This document shows, one piece after another, positions 54,946 to 64,000 of a stretch of DNA of 64,000 bases (position 1 is the first letter of the stretch; each line of letters begins with the position of its first letter). The DNA is from Hordeum vulgare subsp. vulgare (Eukaryota; Streptophyta; Magnoliopsida; Poales; Poaceae). The translations under genes were made by a program, and so were the position numbers. Where the stretch lies: NCBI RefSeq assembly GCF_904849725.1, contig NC_058521.1, forward strand, positions 100,798,244 to 100,862,243, in the 5' to 3' direction. The notes below the pieces were generated by a model. That model was not told where the DNA came from, did no database searches, and worked only from the letters and a program-made list of their open reading frames with translations.

Positions 54946-57496
54946 CAATGTTGCTCGCTATAGTTGTGCCACTGAGGGCCCCTGGTGCTTATGACCAGTG
55001 GGGCCCCCTGTCAGATTGTGTTTTGGATTTCATTTTATTCTTCTAGGTGTTAAATCCAAATTTGGAATAGTTACATAAGAGGAATATGCCAAATCTAGGA
55101 TACGGAACTCAACCTCTGATTTTGATATATGGTGTCCATGATTCTGGGTAGAATTACTTTTTAGTTTTGTGGTGTTTTTCTGCATGCAAGTATGGAATAA
55201 TGATATATGGATTTGGGGTAGAAAACCCCAAGGAATCCAATGGTGGCACTGGATTTCAGTTTTGATCAGTTCTGCAAAAGTGTCATTTTGTGATGAGGTG
55301 GCACTTTGTCATTCGCGTAGGATTATTTTTGTGTGTGCATTGAAGTGTGTGCCATACATGCATCATATTGTTTGTTGCATTATCACTTTGGTGTCTATTG
55401 GGTGCTTGTTTCTTCTGGGTAGCAACGGGTGCGGGAAACGAGTTCGAGGAGTCCGGTGAGTTCATTAAGGAAGATCAGGCGCAGTTCCACTCTGAGGATA
55501 TCACACAAGATGATGGTGACCTTGACACCGTTTCTAGATTTGTTATGCATAGTTGATTCGTTTCCATTGTAATTCTCTACTGCAATGTTTCTCGCTATAG
55601 CTGTGCCACTGAGGGCCCCTGGTGCTTAGGACAAGTGGGGCCCCCAGTCAGATTGTGTTTTGGAGTTCATTTTATTCTGCTAGGTGTTAAATCCAAATTT
55701 GGAATAATTCCATAAGAGGAATATGCCTAATCTGGGATATGCAACTCAACCTCTGATTTTGATATATGGTGTCTATGATTCTGGGTAGAATTACTTTTTA
55801 GTTTTGTGGTGTTTTTATGCATGCCAGTATGGCATTATGATACATGGATTTGGGGTAGAAAACCCCAAGGAATCCAATGGTGGCACTTGATTTCAGTTTT
55901 GAGCTGTTCTGCAAAGTGCCATTTCGTGATGAGGTGGCACTTTGTCATTTGCATAGGATTAATTATGTGCGTGCGTTGAAGTGTGTTCCATACATGCATC
56001 ATATTGTTTGTTGCATTATCACTTTGGTGTCTATTGGGTGCTTGTTTCTTCTGGGTAGCAACGGGTGCGGGAAACAGGTTCGAGGAGTCCGATGAGTTCA
56101 TTCAGGAAGATCAGGAGCAGTTCCACTGTGAGGATATCACACACAAGATGACGGTGACCTTGACACCGTTTCTAGCTTTCTTATGCATAGTTGATTCGTT
56201 TCCATTGTAATTCTCTACTGCAATGTTGCTCGCTATAGCTGTGCCACTAAGGGCCCCTGGTGCTTATGACCAGTTGGGCCCCCTGTCAGATTGTATTTTG
56301 GAGTTCATTTTATTCTGCTAGGTGTTAAATTTAAATTTGGAATAATTCCATAAGAGGAATATGGCAAATCTGGGATATGCAACTCAACCTCTGATTTTGA
56401 TATATGGTGTCTATGATTCTGGGTAGAATTACATTTTAGTTTTGTGGTGTCTTTCTGCATGCAAGTATGGAATAATGATATATGGATTTGGGGTAGAAAA
56501 CCCCAAGGAATCCAATGGTGGCACTGGATTTCAGTTTTGATCAGTTCTACAAAAGTGTCATTTTGTGATGAGGTGGCACTTTGTCATTCGCGTAGGATTA
56601 TTTTTGTGTGTGCATTGAAGTGTGTGCCATACATGCATCATATTGTTTGTTGCATTATCACTTTGGTGTCTATTGGGTGCTTGTTTCTTCTGGGTAGCAA
56701 CGGGTGCGGGAAACGAGTTCGAGGAGTCCGGTGAGTTCATTCAGGAAGATCAGGAGCAGTTCCACTCTGAGGATATCACACAAGATGATGGTGACCTTGA
56801 CACCGTTTCTAGATTTGTTATGCATAGTTGATTCGTTTCCATTGTAATTCTCTACTGCAATGTTTCTCGCTATAGCTGTGCCACTGAGGGCCCCTGGTGC
56901 TTATGACAAGTGGGGCCCCCTGTCAGATTGTGTTTTGGAGTTCATTTTATTCTGCTAGGTGTTAAATCCAAATTTGGAATAATTCCATAAGAGGAATATG
57001 TCAAATCTGGGATATGCAACTCAACCTCCGATTTTGATATATGGTGTCTATGATTCTGGGTAGAATTACTTTTTAGTTTTGTGTTGTTTTTATGCATGCA
57101 AGTATGACATTATGATATATGGATTTGGGGTAGAAAACCCCAAGGAATCCTATGGTGGCACTGGATTTCAATTTTGAGCAGTTCTGCAAAAGTGTCATTT
57201 TGTGATGAGGTGGCACTTTGTCATTTGCGTAGGATTATTTACGTGCGTGCGTTGAAGTGTGTGCCATACATGCATCATATTGTTTGTTGCATTATCACTT
57301 TGGTGTCTATTGGGTGCTTGTTTCTTCTGGGTAGCAACGGGTGTGGGAAACGAGTTCGAGGAGTCCGGGGACTTCATTCAGGAAGATCAGGAGTAGTTCC
57401 ACTCTGAGGATATCACACACAAGATGATGGTGACCTTGACACCGTTTCTAGATTTGTTATGCATAGTTAATTCGTTTCCATTGTAATTTTCTACTG
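54946..57496 (+). repeat. Tandem array, four ~638-bp units (element G LTR)
   Basis: Each unit has one A module, one B module and a further ~390-bp C module. The units start at 54946, 55583, 56221 and 56858 and end near 57496 (periods 637, 638, 637 and 639). The C module ends with GAGGATATCACAC and GTTATGCATAGTT, related to LTR text near 61140-61195. Confidence 0.9.
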
Positions 57497-59065
57497 CCTA
57501 CCACCTTATATATAGGCCATGAAACCTCTAACACTTCCCCTCCTAGCAAATATTGTTTGGCTAAGTTAGGCTTGCTCAAGCATTTCATTAGCATTGCTAG
57601 TCGCAGGTGCGAGCTGGTCCATGTGATAGCATGGGCAATTTGATTATCATCTTATTTTAAATGCTATTTATTTAATGAACCTATATACTTGGTAAAGGGC
57701 GGAAGTCGTGGCCCTTTGTTGGGTGACTTGTTCCGCTTTTGCCGCCTTAGTTTCAGCTACCGGTGTTTTATTCCATAACTGAGCGCTCCTAACACGTTCG
57801 GGGTTGTTATGGGGACCCCCTTGGTAAATCGTTTAGTGTTAAGTCTTGTCTGGCAAGAACCAACTTTCATGTTAATTTGCTAACAACTTCATAATAAAAA
57901 GCATAGGGAATAGCTACCCCGAGGAATTTAATGAACCCCCGAGCGAGTGCTCCTCATGAGTGTTGATCAACCTAGAGCCGTTTGTGGGGCCAACCCGGGG
58001 CATCCCGGGAGATGTCTAACAAGCCAACGTACGATGTGCTTATCCGACGTGTCCTGAGACTGAGGTACGCGGCTCTTATCGGGGTCGTCGCCACGTCGGG
58101 TGGTCTTGCTGGACTTGTATTACATTAATGATATATCTTATGCATTGGGATTCCGGTGAGACTTTGGGTCTTCTCAGAGTTGAGGTGTTCCACTAAGGAA
58201 TCCGATGAGGTCGCGAGTATCGTGATCGAGGATTTCTATGCGGCCAATGGTAATTTGTGATGGATTAGTTGGAGTACCCCTGCAGGGTTAAATCTTTCGG
58301 AAAGTCGTGCCCACGTTATGTGGCAACCTTGGATATTTTGTTAACATCCGGTTCTAGATAACTTAAAGTAACTTAATTAAAACCTGCCAACTGTGTGTGT
58401 AACCGTGACTGTTTCCTTCAGAGTTCCTTCTCTGATCGAGATCACGGTTGGGTTATGAATGACGTAAGTAGGTGTTCAGGATCACTTATTGATTATCCTT
58501 AGATCTCGACCGTCTTGCGTTGACCACCATATCTTCACTTCTTGTTCAACGTAAGTTAACCACCATAAATGCTTAGGTTGGTGCAAAATCAAACACATAC
58601 CCCAACCCCACCTAATAACTTAAGTAGATTCGATACCAAGGTCATGAGATTGCTGAGTCTTTATGGCTCACAGATTACTACAGCCACCCACAGGTATAGG
58701 TACCCCAGATGCAGATGTTTCCGAGGATACCCTGCTGAAGTGGGAGTTCGATGAGGATAGTGGCAGGTTGTGGTGACGTATCCCGAGGACTAGAGGCACT
58801 TGGTGGTGATCGTGGGCCTAGCAAGGCGGGATAGCATTAGCTTTTTCGTTTATCTTGTCTATAGGAAGACCCTGTTTTCCATTTGAATAATGTATGACTG
58901 TGTGGATCTACAATTTAGCTTGTGGCGAATCTAAGCCAAATCTTATTACTCTTCCATCTATTATGTATTCGTTTATCATGCTTGCGAAACGTTTAGATGC
59001 GACTCTTTCCCCTTTTGAGGCATCGCCCCCAAATAAGGGAAGTGCTGCATCTTAGTCGTTACAAG

Positions 59066-59077
59066 TTGGTTATCACA
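59066..59077 (+). promoter_or_regulatory. Primer-binding-site-like sequence of element G
   Basis: TTGGTTATCACA follows the LTR end by two bases. It is a decayed TTGGTATCAGAG-type tRNA-Met site. Confidence 0.5.
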
Positions 59078-59930
59078 CCCTTACAACCATAGGAGCCTTT
59101 GGTTGATCGAACTTGGCCGAGTCGAGTCTAGTGAAAATTATTTTGAGTCTTAGTTATATCACAGAGTAGGTTTATTTTTTCTCCTCTTCTATGCTCTGGT
59201 GAGGTTCACGACTTCGGAAATTTTAACTCTACTCCTCTCCTGGCTCAAAAACAATTTAGGATCACGCGGATATTTTGGAATCTATATGATGCCGATGTGA
59301 TGGAGTTCTGTCTTGGTGCCTCCTGTGTGACTTGATTTCTTCCAGGGAGTTGAGCTACATGGGATTCTTGAGTACATAATATCATTCAGTTTTCTTAGTA
59401 TCTCATGACGGAAGATGCTCGAAATTGTTTCAATACTAGTAGTGACGAGAGGAGTCTGGCTTCCCCAGTACTGGTGCAGATAGGTTCGGATGTATCGCCA
59501 TACTTAGTATGGTTGTGATTACGAGGGTCTGAGATAGTTGAGGTTCCGAGATTCTGGTTATGTGTTGACGGATGTGATACACTAGACGAGTTAGATGCTT
59601 GGAGTTGAGTGATGAATTTCTCCTTGTATCCGTGGACCCGATTGCATGACCAGAAATTTTAGAAGATCTTAGGTGGGAATTTCATTAGTAACTTAGGAAT
59701 TCTTTCATCAGATGTATGTTGGGATTTGTTCCGAGCAATCCTAGCTCATACTTGGCATTTACAAGTGGCTTTGAATCAGATGTTGTCGACGGTAATTTTT
59801 TGGAAGTATTCTTACTAATTTTAGTTTGAGTGCAGTTGCTAAGAATTCTTGTTTAGATATTTCTATCCATTGAATCAGCTTAATCTTTGAATTTTTCATC
59901 TCTGGTCTAATGTTATTTTCTGTCTCCAGG
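59078..59930 (+). other. Leader between PBS and gag of element G
   Basis: These 850 bp are non-coding and T-rich and end in GTCTCCAGG, an acceptor-like site, directly before the gag ATG. Confidence 0.5.
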
Positions 59931-60045
59931 ATGGATCCACCAACTCGCAAGATCCAAGTCGTGAGGCTAATCAGTCAAACCCTCCATCACCCCCTCCACC
60001 ACCGCCTCCTCCTCATGAGGCATGGCAAGCTGTGATGGCACTCAC
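59931..60045 (+). pseudogene. gag: Start of Gag, element G
   Basis: ATG 59931 begins MDPPT. One frame later the typical Tekay Gag N-terminus can be read: QDPSREANQSNPPSPPPPPP, then HEAWQAVMALT. A one-base shift between the two indicates damage. The frame is cut near 60046 by an inserted LTR fragment and resumes at 62075. Confidence 0.65.
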
Positions 60046-60061
60046 TAGCACCTACACATGC

Positions 60062-60440
60062 TATTCTAAAACACACACAAATACATGCTTGCACCAAGTG
60101 CTCACTAAGGCAAACCATGCCTTGGGCATGTGGGTGTCACACACACAGATGCACCACATGGATACATACACACACCACATGTAAGTTGCACCACATGATC
60201 ACCTACACACACAAGCACATGGGTGCTTGCACACTCAAAAGCACACCTCATGCACATGCACTAGTGCACATATGCACAAGCACACTCACACACACACATA
60301 GGCACATACACCGACACAACACACTCATACATGGTTACATACATCTACTCAAGCACTTGGGTGCTTGCACCACACAAGCACACATACACATGCCTACTCT
60401 AACTCTACACAAACACATACATAAGCATCACTAATCTACA
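60062..60440 (+). repeat. CA-rich imperfect microsatellite region
   Basis: Runs of CACACA mixed with CATG and CACATGCAC units cover about 380 bp. The 105-codon histidine/threonine-rich frame here is a translation of the repeat. Confidence 0.75.
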
Positions 60441-60559
60441 CATGCACACTAACTAAAACAAATGGTGAAAACCCACTGGCATAGATATTAGGCAACAGAT
60501 ATGGCTGCCCAAGCAAACTATAGCAACAAAACTAACAAGCAATATGAAATAGCAAAATG

Positions 60560-60630
60560 AAAAAAAGGGGGCTTCGGGGGTCGAACCCTCAACCTGCTGG
60601 TTTAACACAAAGCAACAGGCCACTACACTA
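60560..60630 (-). other. tRNA-like Pol III cassette T3
   Basis: On the minus strand the A box TAGTGTAGTGG (from 60630) and B box GGTTCGACCCC (from 60587) both fit the consensus and start 43 bases apart. A T7 run (60566-60560) follows closely, as for Pol III termination. Confidence 0.6.
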
Positions 60631-60710
60631 TCACCTTTTGCTCGATAGAACAGAGGGAGTAACAGGGTTATGCTATCCCCTGCTGCTACTGTGCCACGAA
60701 ATAAATCAAC

Positions 60711-60783
60711 AAAAAAGGGTGGCGCTGCGGGGCTCGAACCCACGACCTGCCGATCTACAAAACCCACTGCTACCGCTGCGCTA
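60711..60783 (-). other. tRNA-like Pol III cassette T4
   Basis: On the minus strand the A box TAGCGCAGCGG (from 60783) and B box GGTTCGAGCCC (from 60740) both fit the consensus, with the same 43-base spacing. A T6 run lies at 60716-60711. The GGTCGTGGGTTCGAGCCCC part resembles a real tRNA T-arm. The acceptor stem does not pair. Confidence 0.6.
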
Positions 60784-62074
60784 TGCTATTGAGTGTTAAT
60801 AGAGAGGAGGGCTCTGCTCTTTTGAGCAACCCCCTCTGGATCTATCACAACCCGACGGTGGCCAGAACAGGGGAGGTCACCGCCGGCGATATGCGTTAAA
60901 TTGAGCAACGTCTCATTGCTGGGAGGAAGAGGGATCCTTCCCGGTTCCATTTCATACCTAAACGCGACGAGTGGTGGCCTACAGCTACTGCACCAACGTG
61001 CACGGCGGCGTCGACGACAGAGGGAAGCGTGGCGACACAGCTACGGCCTAGGCAGGAACCTACACGCCGGGATTGGGATGGGATTACGGCTTGTTCACCT
61101 AGGGAGCGTTGAGGAGGACGAACAAGAGCAGTTACAAGCTGAAGACATCGCAGGCAAGATGACCATGACCTTGATACCGTCTCTAGCTTTGTTATGCCAA
61201 GATTCACGTTTCCTTCGTCGTATGCTCGCTGCCTACCACCTGAAATATTTTCCTCTTAATATTGCCATGAAACCCAAACACTTTCCCCTCCTAGCTAATA
61301 TTGAATGGCTAAGTAGGCTTGCTCAACTTCTAATGTTAGCGTTGCTAGTTGCAGGTGCAATTGTCTCATGTGATAACATGAGTTTTGATATCATTATGTT
61401 TAAATATGTTATTTAATTAATGCACCTATATACTTGGTAAATGACGAAAGGCCTAGCCTTTTTCTGGGTGTTTTGTTCCGTTATTTCCGCCCTAGTTTCT
61501 GGCTACCGGTATTTGATTCCATAACTGGTCTCTACTAACACGTTCGGGGTTGTTATGGGTACCCCCTTGATAAATCGTGTAGTGTTAAGACTTGTCCGGC
61601 AGGGCCCAACATTCGTTTTAATCTGCTAATCACTTAATAATAATTTGCATAGGGAATAGCTACCCCGAGGAATTAATCAACAACCCGGGCCAGTGCTCCT
61701 CATGAGTGTTGGTCCAAACTAGAGCACTGTGTGGGGCCAACTCAGGGCAACTTGAGAGATTTCTATCAGGCCACTGTACGCGTCACTCATCCGTCGTGTC
61801 GTGAGACTGAGGCCGTGGTCGTGATCGTGGGCAAGCATGCAGGATAGCATATCCTTTTTCTCATGTTATGTAGTCTGTAGCGGAACTACCTTGTCTGAAT
61901 AAATGTGGATGTAAACTCTGATATTATCTATGAGATGGCAAACGATTCCCTATTTGTCATTCTTTAATTATGTATGTGCTATGTTTATCTTGCTTGCGAA
62001 ACGCATAGATGCGCTTCTTTCCATTTTGGGGCATCGCTCCCTAAATCCAAAAGGACCGCATCTTAGTCGTTACA

Positions 62075-62325
62075 AACACTCAGATGTTTCTCCAGTTGTT
62101 GCAAGAGAGGAACCAAGGGCACGGGGGTTATTTCAACAATGGTGGTCAGTAGTTTGCATCCCTGGATCAATTCCTCACAAACCAGCTGAAATCCTTCACC
62201 TCCTGTGACCGGCCATTCGATGCGGATGACTGGATTCGTGACATGAACAAGCACTTTGAGTGCAATAATGTCAGACCAGAGGACTTTTTCAAGTTTGCAA
62301 CATTCCATCTCAAAGGTGCAGACCA
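62075..62325 (+). pseudogene. gag: Gag, middle part, element G
   Basis: The frame resumes with NTQMFLQLLQERN and continues to ASLDQFLTNQLKSFTSCD, RPFDADDWIRDMNKHFECN and FKFATFHLKGADH, which is the standard Tekay Gag core. A TAG at about 62150 breaks it. It ends in a deletion junction at 62326-62332, where pol sequence takes over. The rest of Gag, the protease and most of RT are missing. Confidence 0.75.
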
Positions 62326-62332
62326 TTGTTGA

Positions 62333-63142
62333 GTGGGAACCTCCTTAGAATGTGAAGCACCTTCGAAGCTTTCTCGGGCTTGCAAGCTATTGCAGAAGGT
62401 TCATTGAGAACTTCTTCAAGATTGCTAAGCCTCTATCTAACCTTCTTCAAAAGAGTGTGAAGTATGTCTACTCTCCAGAGTGTCAATTGACTTTCGATAC
62501 ACTCAATGAGAAGCTCACCTCAACTGAAGTCTTGATTCCTCCTAATGATTCCAAGCCTTATCAAGTGTTCTCTGATGCCTCTCTCCAAGGTCTTGGTGCA
62601 GTCCTGATGCAAGAGAAGAAAGTGGTAGCTTATACCTCGTGGCAGTTGAAGCCAAGTGAGAAGAACTACCCCACTCATGATCTTGACTTAGCGGCAGTGG
62701 TTCATGCTTTGATGACTTGGAGACAGCTCTTGTTGGGAAGACATGTTGAAGTCTACACCGATCACGAGAGTCTCAAATACATCTTCACCCAACCTAGTCT
62801 CAATCTTTGGTAAACTCGTTGGGTGGAAATGATCCAAGATTATAATCTGAGCATTGACTTTACTCCACGTGAAGCAAATGTCGTTGCAGATGCTTTGAGC
62901 AGAAAGGCTTACTGCAACAGTCTCATTCTGAAGCCTCGCCAGCCTGATCTTTGTGAATCTTTCAGGAAGCTCAACCTTCAGATAGAACCTCATGGATTTC
63001 TTGCTAATCTCCAGATTTCTCCTACCTTGGAAAACCAAGTCCGCCAAGCTCAACTTCTTGATGCGATGGTGAAGAAAGTGAAGATTGGCTTGGCAAAGAG
63101 CATCCCGAAATATAAGTGCTTCCGTGTTGATGACAGAGATAC
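62333..63142 (+). pseudogene. pol: RT connection and RNase H fragment, element G
   Basis: The fragment starts with EWEPP and [18 protein letters not shown], the end of RT. It then reads [20 protein letters not shown] and [20 protein letters not shown], and [11 protein letters not shown] of RNase H, the catalytic aspartates and glutamate being in place. A TAA at 62811 breaks the frame; the ADALSRKAYCN box follows. It is cut by element H at 63143 before the integrase. Both changes at NLW-stop fit C-to-T decay. Confidence 0.85.
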
Positions 63143-64000
63143 TGTCACACCCTGTTTTTCACCCCAAGTATTCTATGTTTCGAAAATCAGAGCTTGTTAA
63201 AACTTTTTCAAATAATGTTGTGAGTGCAATGTGAACCCTTGTTTGAGTGTATGCTTGTCTATTTGATGACTCAAACCTATGAAAACTTATTATTTTGCTC
63301 TCTTCAAAAACCCTTTCTCCTATATATCAAGATCACCTTCATCATGTTGGGATACACTACTAGCTCATGATGCCAAGTGGCACTTCCAACCAAAGTTGGT
63401 GATCTGATCCAAATATTATTTTCATTCATTAAAAACATAAATTGGTGATTTAAAACATTATTTTCCTATTTTATATCTATGTCTGTTTCTAAGGCCAGTA
63501 ATGATATTCCCACAAGGAAAATTGCTTTCCTGCCTTAGAATACTCTGAGTAAATTCATGGAAGCTCAGAAGGACATATATTTTCCATATATAAGATTTTC
63601 AACCCTACTTTATATTAATATTATTTGAGTAAAACCCTGAAAACCATTTCTGTCTGTTTTAGCTTTTCAGATGTTTCCAAAGGAAATTATCTCAATAAAA
63701 GCCCATAAAATTACAGGAGCCCTCCCAAACCAAATTAGGTGCTCACCTAAAATCTCACCTTGATCCAAGGTGGGGAAGTGCACCTAAAGAGCCCAAAACC
63801 CTCTCTGTCTAGAGTAGAGTTGGAACAACTCTATATTGCAAAGTTTCTCCAATGGAGCTGAAACATTGCAGAGGTGTTTAACACCCCAAATGAGGACTCC
63901 ATGCCAAAGATGAGATTTGTGAGACTCTGTTTGGCCACACTTCCTTTGTAAAGGACAGTACTAGTCATTTTGAGACATTTTCAAGTTTACAAAGCCAAAC
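63143..64000 (+). mobile_element. Start of another LTR retrotransposon (element H), continues past the window
   Basis: TGTCACACCCTG begins within the RNase H-integrase frame of G, the typical start of a Tekay-type LTR. The preceding GATAC (63138-63142) would be its target site. The remaining 850 bp are non-coding. The other end is not visible. Confidence 0.55.

Larger units (their letters stand above)
52138..59063 (+). repeat. 5' LTR of element G (about 6.9 kb)
   Basis: It starts TGTAATAGCCCC and ends CTTAGTCGTTACA. The 3' part (57480-59063) aligns with 61220-62074 of the LTR fragment in gag. The unusual length comes from a tandem array at 53797-57496; without it the LTR would be about 3.2 kb. 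A GC-rich block lies at 52780-53340, and two tRNA-like cassettes at 53579-53804. Confidence 0.65.
60046..62074 (+). mobile_element. LTR fragment of a G-related element inserted in gag
   Basis: The right end CTTAGTCGTTACA (62074) is the same LTR end as in element G, and 61220-62074 aligns with G's LTR with deletions. The left end is unclear: no TGTAA start is found, and the first 400 bp are CA-rich. A convincing five-base target duplication was not found. It may be a solo LTR with a damaged start. It contains two tRNA-like cassettes on the minus strand. Confidence 0.55.
52138..63142 (+). mobile_element. Tekay-type Gypsy element with very long LTR (element G), truncated by the window
   Basis: The order is 5' LTR, PBS-like site, leader, gag start at 59931, an inserted LTR fragment, the rest of gag, a deletion, and then RT connection and RNase H. 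Element H interrupts it at 63143. Gag and RNase H motifs fit the Tekay/Del lineage. The LTR ends TGTAA/TTACA are inverted repeats. The 3' LTR is not in the window, so the left end at 52138 rests on its TGTAATAGCCCC start only. Confidence 0.75.

Noticed and set aside
55169..57407. Repeated small ORFs (60-96 codons) across the 638-bp units
   Set aside because: They follow the tandem repeat, change frame between units and have no consistent start context; best explained as repeat translation.
60117..60434. Histidine/threonine-rich ORF of 105 codons
   Set aside because: It is a translation of the CA-rich microsatellite region.
60560..60783. Functional tRNA genes at the A/B-box cassettes
   Set aside because: No acceptor stem pairing or proper anticodon arm can be built by eye, so they are described as tRNA-like cassettes only.
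60046..62079. Five-base target duplication for the LTR fragment in gag
   Set aside because: The candidates ACACA/AACAC and TACAC/AACAC do not match cleanly with TG...CA ends.
1..64000. CRISPR arrays, bacterial operons, phage or host genes
   Set aside because: Repeat types, LTRs, PBS and polypurine tracts are all those of plant retrotransposons; no direct-repeat/spacer array and no cellular gene was found.

Overview
This window looks like intergenic DNA of a large grass genome of the wheat/barley group (Triticeae). I found no host protein gene, rRNA gene or functional tRNA gene. Almost every base belongs to nested Ty3/Gypsy LTR retrotransposons. The LTR termini (TGATACGTC..., TGATACGTCCATTTTG..., TGTCACAGCCC...) match what I know of Triticeae families (Sabrina-like, Fatima-like, Sukkula-type LARD). 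Family names come from recognition, not from a search, and are tentative. Lineage calls (Tat, Athila-like, Tekay) rest on protein motifs, primer binding sites and 3' ends visible here.

Layout. The oldest layer (A) is a Tat-lineage Gypsy element split into four pieces: 1-2391 (Gag end, protease, RT, RNase H, + strand), 10916-10999, 33077-35220 (an extra antisense ORF, - strand) and 43409-43762. Its integrase region is deleted. Into A went: (B) 2392-10915, an Athila-like non-autonomous element with truncated 5' LTR, Gag-protease, a third ORF (ORF3) and 3' LTR; (D) 11000-33076, a LARD with 4.1-kb LTRs, a perfect CATGT target duplication and a non-coding Tekay-derived interior; and (E) 35221-43408, minus strand, Gag-protease only, with CCCCC duplications. 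Inside D lies (C) 16098-26257, a complete minus-strand Fatima-like element with Gag, protease, RT, RNase H, integrase and an ORF3, all broken by stops and frameshifts. At 43763 starts (F), a plus-strand non-autonomous element. F is split by a 3.6-kb solo LTR (45815-49391, TCCCA duplications) and by (G) from 52138, a Tekay-type element. G's 6.9-kb 5' LTR holds a two-level tandem array. G in turn carries a related LTR fragment in its gag (about 60046-62074) and is cut at 63143 by another LTR (H) that runs off the window.

How the parts relate. B, C, E and F share one plan despite different sequences: a PBS of the TGGCGCCGTTGCCGGGG type, a hairpin just upstream of the LTR TATA box, a long non-coding stretch between the last ORF and the 3' LTR with conserved short blocks, and several copies of the AAGCTTGGGG polypurine motif. 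In B and C a piece resembling their own LTR promoter sits directly upstream of ORF3, which suggests separate transcription of that ORF. G and its gag-borne LTR fragment each carry a pair of tRNA-like cassettes with A box, B box (43 nt apart in all four) and a nearby T-run. These two patterns, and a shifted LTR boundary in E, are the most interesting things here.
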